Assembly: GCA_937897005.1 (NCBI GenBank)
Contig: CALCOQ010000199.1
Coordinates: 1 to 5,749 of the forward strand
DNA: 5,749 bases
Direction of reading: 5' to 3'
Source: an uncultured euryarchaeote
GTDB lineage: Archaea; Thermoplasmatota; Poseidoniia; Poseidoniales; Poseidoniaceae
Under the pieces are notes generated by a model, which saw only the letters and a program-made list of their open reading frames with translations, searched no databases and was not told the DNA's origin. The position numbers were made by a program, and so were the translations under genes. This document shows, piece by piece, positions 1-5,294 of the stretch; position 1 is the first letter of the stretch, and every line of letters starts with the position of its first letter.

Positions 1-19
1 AACAAAGGAGAGGAAAAAG

Positions 20-379
20 ATGGAGAAAATCAATTTGAAGGAGAAGTTATCCAAATTTTCGGACCATTGGGCGCCAAGAATAATCGCAGAGATGAATGAT
101 TATCAGTTCAAGTTGGTCAAGATCCAGGGTGAATTCGTCTGGCATGATCACACAGATACCGATGAAGTCTTCATCGTGATCGAAGGTAAGATGGAGATTG
201 AATTCAAGAACGAGACCGTTGAATTGAATGAGGGTGAAATGTATGTGGTTCCCAAGGGAGTCCAACACAAACCCCGTTCTGACTCCGAATGTAAAATCAT
301 GCTCGTTGAACCACGAGGAGTCGTGAATACAGGTAATACAGAAGGTGAGTTGACGGCCTCTAATGATGTTTGGATATAG
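20..379 (+). CDS. Small single-domain cupin protein (cupin_2 type)
   Basis: A 119-residue protein consisting almost entirely of one cupin beta-barrel. Both cupin motifs are intact. Motif 1 runs from G37 to G56 with H42, H44 and E49; motif 2 runs from G72 to H83 with P78, G80 and H83. The three His and one Glu are the standard divalent-metal ligands, so a metal-binding barrel is well supported. The substrate cannot be read from sequence: small cupins of this kind include isomerases, dioxygenases and sugar- or ligand-binding proteins, and most are uncharacterised. There is no signal peptide, so it is probably cytoplasmic. The start is supported by a strong Shine-Dalgarno (AAAGGAG at 4-10, 9 bases before the ATG). 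Its promoter lies outside the window. It converges on the acyl-CoA dehydrogenase, with 27 bases between the two stop codons. The fold is confident; the function is unknown. Confidence 0.9.
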   Translation: MEKINLKEKLSKFSDHWAPRIIAEMNDYQFKLVKIQGEFVWHDHTDTDEVFIVIEGKMEIEFKNETVELNEGEMYVVPKGVQHKPRSDSECKIMLVEPRGVVNTGNTEGELTASNDVWI

Positions 380-406
380 CTCCGGAAACTGGCGGCGGTG
401 GCCGAT

Positions 407-1573
407 TCAGAGGTGCTTGGCGATGACCAATTTCTGAACTTCCTGTGTGCCTTCGTATATCTGAGTGATCTTGGCATCGCGGAAGAAACGCTCGACTGGG
501 AATTCTTTGACATAGCCATATCCGCCGAGAATCTGTACTGCTCTTTCAGCCACCCACATCGCTGTGTCGCCGGCGAACAACTTGGCCATACTGGCCTCCT
601 TGGAATGACGTGGAGCACCTTGTTCGTAGTGCATCTGCTTGGCATATGCAGCCTTGTAGACAAGCAATCTTGCCGCCTCGATCTGCGTTGCCATATCGGA
701 GAGATATGCTGTGATCATCTGATGATGAGCGATGGGTTTGCCGAAGGTCTCTCTCTCATGCGCGTATTTGTGCGCAGCCTCAAAGGCGCCCTGAGCAATA
801 CCCAATGCTTGAGCGGCAATACCAATGCGGCTGTTATCCAGAGCATTCATTGCGATACCGAAGCCTTTGCCGACCTTACCGAGAACATTTGACACCGGTA
901 CCTTGCAATCATTGAGTTCCAGTGTGCAGGTATCTGAGGAACGAATTCCCAATTTATCCTCCTTCTTACCGACACTGAATCCGTCAAAGGACTTCTCTAC
1001 GATGAAGGCGGTGGTTCCTCCATGTTTCTTGACACCATATTCAGGATGGTCGACCACTTTAGCGAACAGAACATAGATGTCAGCACTTTCCCCATTGGTC
1101 ACCCACATCTTCAATCCATTCAGGATGTAATGCTCCCCATCCTCGGATAGTTTCGCTTTGCAGGACAATGCTGCTGCATCAGTTCCTGCCTCTGCCTCCG
1201 AAAGAGAGTAAGCCCCAACCTCAGTTCCAGCAAGTCTGGTGGCATACTTTTGTTTCAGTTCATTACTCCCATGCAGGGTTATCGTCTTGCAACACAATCC
1301 GACGTGTACCGCATAGAAGACAGCAAAGGAAGGATCTACTCTAGCCAATTCCTCAACGATGATCGCCTCAGCAATGTCATCCAATGGGTTACCTCCAAAT
1401 TCCTCCTCGACAGTTATGCAATGTAAGCCAAGATCCACGAAAGATTGCCACTCTTCAATAGGAGCGGTCTGAGTGTTGTCTCGATGCATGATAGTGGGTG
1501 TCAATATGGTCTCTGCGAAGTCTCTGACCAATTCACGAATCATCAGGTGCTCCTCGTTCTCACTGAAGTCCAT
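407..1573 (-). CDS. Acyl-CoA dehydrogenase, short-chain/butyryl-CoA type
   Basis: This FAD enzyme introduces the alpha-beta double bond into acyl-CoA thioesters, the first step of beta-oxidation or of branched-chain amino-acid breakdown, and passes electrons to electron-transfer flavoprotein. The full family architecture is present. Numbered from my chosen start (388 residues), an N-terminal helical domain is followed by signature 1 near 123-135 (SLSEAEAGTD) and the middle beta domain. The C-terminal helical domain carries signature 2 near 347-366 (QILGGYGYV, then RFFRD). The catalytic base is Glu374 in IYEGT, the position used by SCAD and MCAD. I start at 1573 because family members begin close to MDFSENEEHL and the length of 388 matches SCAD. 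The frame stays open up to an ATG at 1615, which would add 14 atypical residues. There is no clear Shine-Dalgarno at either start. Chain-length specificity (butyryl, isovaleryl, other) cannot be fixed by eye. Confidence 0.93.
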   Translation of the reverse strand: MDFSENEEHLMIRELVRDFAETILTPTIMHRDNTQTAPIEEWQSFVDLGLHCITVEEEFGGNPLDDIAEAIIVEELARVDPSFAVFYAVHVGLCCKTITLHGSNELKQKYATRLAGTEVGAYSLSEAEAGTDAAALSCKAKLSEDGEHYILNGLKMWVTNGESADIYVLFAKVVDHPEYGVKKHGGTTAFIVEKSFDGFSVGKKEDKLGIRSSDTCTLELNDCKVPVSNVLGKVGKGFGIAMNALDNSRIGIAAQALGIAQGAFEAAHKYAHERETFGKPIAHHQMITAYLSDMATQIEAARLLVYKAAYAKQMHYEQGAPRHSKEASMAKLFAGDTAMWVAERAVQILGGYGYVKEFPVERFFRDAKITQIYEGTQEVQKLVIAKHL

Positions 1574-1697
1574 GTGTAACCGATGATGCGTAAGGGATAT
1601 GCGATTTAATCCCATGCTTTTAGGCTTGAAGAATTGATTCCTGTTTTCGCTGACTTCAAATAAGGGCCATTTGTCGGCCGCACCGCAGGTGATGTAG
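1574..1697. promoter_or_regulatory. Divergent promoter gap between acyl-CoA dehydrogenase and GcvH-like gene
   Basis: This 124-base gap separates two divergent starts and must hold both promoters. An AT-rich TATA-like box, TTCAAATAA at 1655-1663 on the + strand, would place the GcvH-like transcript start near 1685. That gives a leader of roughly 12 bases that still includes the AGGTGAT ribosome site. On the minus strand, ATTAAATC (1610-1603) would place the start near 1581, a nearly leaderless message for the ATG at 1573. Distances follow the usual archaeal rule of about 25 bases from TATA box to start. No operator repeat is evident. The boxes are inferred by eye. Confidence 0.4.
1687..1693 (+). 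promoter_or_regulatory. Shine-Dalgarno site of the GcvH-like gene
   Basis: AGGTGAT matches the complement of the archaeal 16S 3' end and lies 4 bases before the ATG at 1698. It decides the start: the other nearby ATG, at 1692, is followed at once by a TAG stop. Confidence 0.7.
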
Positions 1698-2102
1698 ATG
1701 GTCGAGGACGAAATTCTTGAATTCGTGGTTGCACATAGAAGAAAATACTCAATAGAGCATTTGTGGTATCAAGATAAAGAGGACAAGGTGACCATTGGGG
1801 TCTCCGATTTCTTGGCCAAGGATGTTGGAGAGATACTCCGGGTCATCCTACCACATGCTGAAGATGAATTCGCGGAAGATGATGAGATGTTCAGCATATG
1901 GACTGCAGAAGAGAAAATCTCGTTCAGGTCACCGTTCAGTGGTTCTGTGATTGAAGTCAACGGTGAAGTGGAGATAAACCCGGAACTGATCAATGAAAGC
2001 GCTTACGACCTAGGCTGGATGATAATCATCGAACCACATCATCTCGATATGGAAATCTTCCTCGAACCTGAGGAATATGTCGGAGCATTGGCAGAATTGT
2101 GA
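1698..2102 (+). CDS. GcvH-like lipoyl-domain protein lacking the canonical lipoyl lysine
   Basis: A 134-residue protein that reads as a glycine cleavage H protein. YSIEHLWY (17-24) corresponds to the family's YTxEHEW start. VTIGVSDFLAKDVGEI (31-46) matches the conserved GITDYAQ-LGDI segment. SPFSGSVIEVNGEVEINPEL (78-97) followed by INES (98-101) and LGWMIIIEP (105-113) matches the C-terminal half almost motif for motif. H protein carries lipoyl-bound intermediates between the P, T and L proteins of glycine cleavage, with the lipoate on a Lys in ESVKA. Here the hairpin reads WTAEEKIS (68-75). Ungapped alignment from either side puts Glu71 at the modified position, and the nearest Lys is residue 73, two places downstream. 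The protein may therefore be unlipoylated, modified at a shifted site, or repurposed. There is a 16-residue N-terminal extension, and the protein is very acidic. No gcvP, gcvT or lpd gene is nearby. The family assignment is strong; an active role in glycine cleavage is doubtful. Confidence 0.85.
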   Translation: MVEDEILEFVVAHRRKYSIEHLWYQDKEDKVTIGVSDFLAKDVGEILRVILPHAEDEFAEDDEMFSIWTAEEKISFRSPFSGSVIEVNGEVEINPELINESAYDLGWMIIIEPHHLDMEIFLEPEEYVGALAEL

Positions 2103-3359
2103 TCAGCCAGTTATCTCACTGACCGCCGCCAACTTCTCTGGTTCAGCCTCAAAATGAGCCGTGAGGGCAGCCAATCCGCTGGACAATGCATCTGCGACGG
2201 CGAATTTCACATCCAATGGATGAAGTTCTCCCGAAGCAACTGCTGAGCGAACCGAAGAAAGGTCGTTCCACGAACTTGGTTCTCCGAATTTCGGGTTTGG
2301 AGTGACTTGGAGGGTGCCGAGTTCTGGGAGGATGATGTGTTCTATCAACTCGTAAACGGTCGACTCATCTTGTTCTGGATCAAGATAAGCATGTTTCTTC
2401 ATTTTCTTCCGCATTCTTGATGCATCATCATGAAGGAGAATCGCACTGGATGGATCTGACTTGCTCATCTTGTCATCTGGTCCACCAGCAAGTATTCCCC
2501 CTGTTTTCCCGACCACCGCAGTCTCCATTCTCGCTTTCGACACTCCTCCTGCTTTTCCAACCTCCGCGGTCTCCTTTCTCACCCCCGCCTTGAGACTCGA
2601 GATTATCGGGGTATGAACACAGGTCGCTTTGCTCCACTTCCATTTATCAGCAACTTCGCGCATGTACATGTGCGCCTTGCGCTGGTCCATGCCACCCAAT
2701 GCGATGTCAATGCCCATCTCAAAGATATCAGCAGCCTGCATCGCTGGATAGAAGAATTTTGACAGATCATCATCGGCAGCATCCTCTGTTCTTCCCATGA
2801 TGGTGAAGGTGCGCCTAACTCTCGCTAGACTCATGTTCTTGGAACAACGCAACACTCGCGCCCAATAATCTCCTGAGTCCATTATCTCACTTGCATACTG
2901 AAATCTGAGTTCTCCAGGGCCATCCCCTTCAATGGGGTTTCCTAGTAACACTCGAAAAGTATCTTCCATGTAAGCCGCAGTGATGTGAATCTTCTCCATG
3001 TCACCAGCGAACTTGTCATTGACCCAAGCGTGCCAATCTGCCATGAAGATGAGAACATTGACTCCGCTCTCAAGCATTCGTTTCAAGGTCAAGGAAACCA
3101 CTTTCCATCCGATATGGGCCTTGCCACTGGGCTCAAAGCCAACATAGCAACGGATCACATCATCTCCACCAGCGCTCTTTCCATTCAACATGACATCGAC
3201 CAGATGGTCCACGCCCACGACCTCTTGTGCAGCGCCCATCATCCAAGCCAAACGCCGACTTTGTTCTCCATCCAATTCAGCAAGGCGTGGACATGATTCA
3301 GAAAATGGTGAAAGAATGGCGGCAACGGTGCTGCTGTCCATTTCCGCCATGCCTGACAT
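2103..3359 (-). CDS. tyrS: Tyrosyl-tRNA synthetase, archaeal/eukaryotic type, with insertion before KMSKS
   Basis: This enzyme charges tRNA-Tyr with tyrosine (class I, cytoplasmic). Visible motifs, in 418-residue numbering, are YVGFEPSGK with HIGW (72-85, the HIGH box), MADWHAWVNDK (106-116), YPAMQAADI (204-212), GGMDQRKAH (222-230) and KMSKS (297-301). The tyrosine-pocket residues known from Methanocaldococcus jannaschii TyrRS are all retained: Tyr72, Tyr204, Gln208, Asp211 and Gln226. This favours TyrRS over TrpRS. At 418 residues it is much longer than the roughly 306-residue M. jannaschii enzyme. The excess is an N-terminal extension of about 40 residues, scattered insertions, and about 36 residues at 257-292 made of a tandem duplication immediately before the KMSKS loop. 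The start is supported by GAGGGATGAT just upstream; ATGs at codons 4 and 7 are alternatives. It is the second gene of an operon, 3 bases after the DUF5611-like stop. Confidence 0.95.
   Translation of the reverse strand: MSGMAEMDSSTVAAILSPFSESCPRLAELDGEQSRRLAWMMGAAQEVVGVDHLVDVMLNGKSAGGDDVIRCYVGFEPSGKAHIGWKVVSLTLKRMLESGVNVLIFMADWHAWVNDKFAGDMEKIHITAAYMEDTFRVLLGNPIEGDGPGELRFQYASEIMDSGDYWARVLRCSKNMSLARVRRTFTIMGRTEDAADDDLSKFFYPAMQAADIFEMGIDIALGGMDQRKAHMYMREVADKWKWSKATCVHTPIISSLKAGVRKETAEVGKAGGVSKARMETAVVGKTGGILAGGPDDKMSKSDPSSAILLHDDASRMRKKMKKHAYLDPEQDESTVYELIEHIILPELGTLQVTPNPKFGEPSSWNDLSSVRSAVASGELHPLDVKFAVADALSSGLAALTAHFEAEPEKLAAVSEITG
2496..2591 (-). repeat. Imperfect 48-base tandem duplication inside tyrS
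   Basis: Two adjacent 48-base units (2544-2591 and 2496-2543) encode KAGVRKETAEVGKAGG and VSKARMETAVVGKTGG. By hand count about 35 of 48 bases and 9 of 16 residues match (shared ETA, VGK and GG). Both units are in frame and lie in the segment missing from the compact M. jannaschii enzyme, which goes directly from TGLDGEG into KMSSS. The divergence between units suggests an old duplication maintained as coding sequence, not an assembly artefact. Confidence 0.75.
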
Positions 3360-3361
3360 CT

Positions 3362-3371
3362 ATCATCCCTC
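3362..3371 (-). promoter_or_regulatory. Shine-Dalgarno of tyrS embedded in the upstream stop region
   Basis: Read on the minus strand this is GAGGGATGAT, with the GAGGG core 7 bases before the tyrS ATG. The same bases encode the last residues and TGA stop of the DUF5611-like gene, which is evidence for translation of the two genes from one message. Confidence 0.65.
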
Positions 3372-3896
3372 AACCAATTTACTCAATTTAACAGACAAAG
3401 AGAGGGCTCGTGTTCCATTTCCTTCTTCCAGTTTCTGTTCCACTTCAATTATCAAGGCCTGAGCTTCTTCTTTGGTTTCTTGAGTCATCGAAGATGACAT
3501 CTCAATCATCTTCAGCGCCAGTCGAATATTGCTCTTGGCCTTGGATATCTTCTTCCCAGCCTCTTTCGCCTTGTCACCTCTTTGTTTGGAATTGTATCCA
3601 GTCGCTTCATCGAGGAAGCCTGCCCAACACTTACGCGATTCCATCGCTAATTCTCGTCCACCATCGGAATTCAGGAATTCGTCCAGATCCTGGCCCTTCA
3701 TCTGCTCGACTTCAACAACCAGTTTTCCATCCTCTGAATAGTTTGCTTCAATCAGGGAAAGAATTCCGAATGAGGCTGTGAAACCCCCTGCCACTCCACT
3801 TGATACATCATTGAAATATTGGCTTCCAAGTTTGGCCAGACCAGCATTTCCACCATTTGTTTTGACAAGTCCGCGCTTGACTTCGAATCTCTCCAT
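3363..3896 (-). CDS. DUF5611-like archaeal protein of unknown function
   Basis: A 178-residue protein. The N-terminal two thirds begin MERFEVKRGL, continue through YSEDGKLVVEVEQMKG and end in RKCWAGFLDEATGYNSKQRG. This pattern (an early VKRG motif, a beta-rich middle, then a helix with FLxEATGYxxKxR) resembles the small archaeal DUF5611 family as I remember it; I cannot run the domain search. The last 60 or so residues are highly charged and predicted helical (SKAKSNIRLALKMIEM, ETKEEAQALIIEVEQKLEEG), probably a coiled coil or helical hairpin. There is no signal peptide or membrane segment. I start at 3896, not at the upstream in-frame ATG at 4091: the extra 65 residues are low-quality sequence antisense to the neighbouring signal peptide, and they include a run of four Cys. 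A TATA-like box at 3932-3925 would put the transcript start a few bases before 3896. First gene of the operon with tyrS. Confidence 0.8.
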   Translation of the reverse strand: MERFEVKRGLVKTNGGNAGLAKLGSQYFNDVSSGVAGGFTASFGILSLIEANYSEDGKLVVEVEQMKGQDLDEFLNSDGGRELAMESRKCWAGFLDEATGYNSKQRGDKAKEAGKKISKAKSNIRLALKMIEMSSSMTQETKEEAQALIIEVEQKLEEGNGTRALSLSVKLSKLVEG

Positions 3897-3973
3897 GGGG
3901 GGGACCCAGCGGCACCACTGAAATGATATTTTGGTTGGGAATGGCTGAAGTGGTGTATCGCCTGCCGGCCTGC
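3897..3973. promoter_or_regulatory. Compact divergent promoter with one shared AT-rich box
   Basis: The only AT-rich patch between the two divergent genes is TGATATTTTGG (3924-3934), which reads CCAAAATATCA on the other strand. Placing transcript starts about 25 bases away gives roughly 3902 on the minus strand, a nearly leaderless message for the ATG at 3896. On the plus strand it gives roughly 3955, a leader of about 19 bases for the ATG at 3974. Both downstream starts chosen here fit one TATA-like element used in both directions. The upstream ATGs at 3923 and 3941 would precede the plus-strand transcript start. Seven G's (3897-3903) lie directly beside the minus-strand ATG. Inferred by eye. 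Confidence 0.4.
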
Positions 3974-5233
3974 ATGGAGCGCAACAACAGCATCGCTGTA
4001 GCCCTTCTGATGGTGCTGATACTACTTCCTCTGACAGCGATGGCGGAAGAAGAGATGAATTCCATCGCTGAACTGAAAGAATTCGGTTCAATAGAGGAGC
4101 AGGCTCTAGGAATCTCTCAAGCAGAACTACGCCCCGTGGGTGACCAGTTATTGCTTGTTGGCGATGATGGTTATGTCCATCTCATCGATGCAGCAAAACC
4201 CGATGACCGCTCGAAGGATGTCTCTTTGACGTCGAACAAGGATGTAGACCTACAGGCATTATCATGGCATCCTGGAGGGCAGACCGCTCTCATCGTTGGT
4301 GATGATGGAATGGTCCTCAGACTGGTGATGGATAATCACGCCATAGAAACGGTCGATGGAAGAGGTGTGCTCGAAGGTGAAAGGCAGAAAGCAATCGATT
4401 GGAACAGGAATGGAGAAACCGCATATCTAGGTGGTGAAAATGGAAGTATTCACAGTTATTCCTCAGCCAATGGATTCGATGAACTCAACATCGCTGACAG
4501 CCCCATCACTGCAATTGAATGCCATCCTCATCCAGAGACAAGAGTCTGTGTGGTCACAACTGCTGGCGATGGAGCAGCAGTGATCGATTCCTATGACCAG
4601 GTACATTGGATATCCAATACTGATGGAGATACCTGGGTGGATGTCGTATGTCCAAGCGTTTCACTCAATTCCTGTGTTCTCATCGGCAGTGGCAAGCGTA
4701 TCGCGGTGCTGTACATCGATGTCGAAGAGCCCGCTTCCAGTGCAATCGATAATCCTGAGGTACTTTCAACTCTGGAAGGTGAACTGACCGGTGGTTCATT
4801 GATGGGAGATGGAAGGGTCTCACTTCACGTCGCACCATACGCGTTGGCTGCTTACGATATGGAGGGGAAGATCGCATGGGCGGTTGTCACCGCTGCTGAT
4901 GTGGAAGACCACGGAAGTCTACGTGGCTCTGTGATGGTGCACGTCTGGGGCACTGAAGACGACAAGGGCTTCATTCTATCCAGTAGCGGGGCATTGGCAA
5001 AAATGACACCAATAATGGAAGTCGAAGAAGAAGAAGACCTAATGGGTTATGCTGTAATTACTCTGGTGGTTATCAGTGTTCCAGGATTAGCCTTGGGAAT
5101 GTTGTACATGAATTCCAAGACTCTCCAACGCTGGTGGTACAATGTCACAAAGGGCCGCAAGATCCGCAAACAAGAAAAGGCTCAGATGAAGGCTGAGAAA
5201 GTAGCTGCTGAAGGAAAATCTTCCAAGGATTGA
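3974..5233 (+). CDS. Secreted beta-propeller-like protein with C-terminal membrane anchor
   Basis: A 419-residue protein with envelope topology. A short N-region (MERNN) precedes a hydrophobic core at 6-23 and a plausible AMA cleavage site at 22-24, followed by acidic EEE. The ectodomain has recurring WD/propeller-type units. Examples are LLLVGDDGYVHLID near 60-72, LSWHPGGQTALIVGDDGMV near 96-114, IDWNRNGETAYLGGENGSI near 141-159 and IECHPHPETRVCVVTT near 181-196. Each has a GD(D)G or G-N-G turn between strands, and the later blades are more divergent. Four ectodomain Cys (183, 192, 226, 234) could pair as disulfides. An EEEED stretch precedes one transmembrane helix near 358-379, then a basic Lys/Arg-rich cytoplasmic tail of about 40 residues. 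This is a type I membrane protein. Its role (sensing, adhesion, protein assembly at the surface) is unknown. The start at 3974 is chosen over 3923 or 3941 because it gives a clean signal peptide. Confidence 0.82.
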   Translation: MERNNSIAVALLMVLILLPLTAMAEEEMNSIAELKEFGSIEEQALGISQAELRPVGDQLLLVGDDGYVHLIDAAKPDDRSKDVSLTSNKDVDLQALSWHPGGQTALIVGDDGMVLRLVMDNHAIETVDGRGVLEGERQKAIDWNRNGETAYLGGENGSIHSYSSANGFDELNIADSPITAIECHPHPETRVCVVTTAGDGAAVIDSYDQVHWISNTDGDTWVDVVCPSVSLNSCVLIGSGKRIAVLYIDVEEPASSAIDNPEVLSTLEGELTGGSLMGDGRVSLHVAPYALAAYDMEGKIAWAVVTAADVEDHGSLRGSVMVHVWGTEDDKGFILSSSGALAKMTPIMEVEEEEDLMGYAVITLVVISVPGLALGMLYMNSKTLQRWWYNVTKGRKIRKQEKAQMKAEKVAAEGKSSKD

Positions 5234-5284
5234 ACAATCAATTCTTCTGAAAAGTTCATGAACACCTTCAATCGCCACGACAGC

Positions 5285-5292
5285 AGGAGGGG
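5285..5292 (+). promoter_or_regulatory. Shine-Dalgarno of the glutaryl-CoA-dehydrogenase-like gene
   Basis: AGGAGGGG lies immediately upstream of the ATG at 5295, with only 2 to 4 bases of spacing. It fixes the start of the last gene. The rest of the 61-base gap back to 5233 is AT-rich (around 5234-5255) but has no convincing TATA box, so separate transcription or read-through from the propeller gene are both possible. Confidence 0.7.
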
Positions 5293-5294
5293 AG

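Noticed and set aside
148..663. 171-codon minus-strand open frame overlapping the cupin and the dehydrogenase
   Set aside because: It is antisense to the cupin and out of frame with the dehydrogenase. Its Ser/Arg-rich composition is typical of a shadow frame.
398..892. 164-codon plus-strand open frame
   Set aside because: It lies entirely antisense to the acyl-CoA dehydrogenase, whose motifs are intact, and its translation shows no domain. It is a coding shadow.
2103..3359. Tryptophanyl-tRNA synthetase as an alternative call
   Set aside because: The tyrosine-pocket residues (Tyr72, Tyr204, Gln208, Asp211, Gln226) and the YVGFEPSGK and GGMDQRKAH motifs match archaeal TyrRS.
3897..3903. Run of seven G's, considered as a phase-variation tract or frameshift site
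   Set aside because: It is outside both coding regions as I annotate them, and seven bases is short. It could be a sequencing homopolymer error, but no reading frame depends on it.
3897..4091. 65-residue N-terminal extension of the DUF5611-like frame, including a four-Cys run
   Set aside because: It is antisense to the signal peptide of the propeller gene and has no conserved look. The Cys run comes from the complement of a GCAACAACAGCA stretch. The ATG at 3896 gives a family-like start and fits the promoter box.
5022..5037. GAA triplet run, considered as a microsatellite
   Set aside because: It only encodes the acidic EEEED stalk before the membrane helix; codon-level low complexity is a sufficient explanation.
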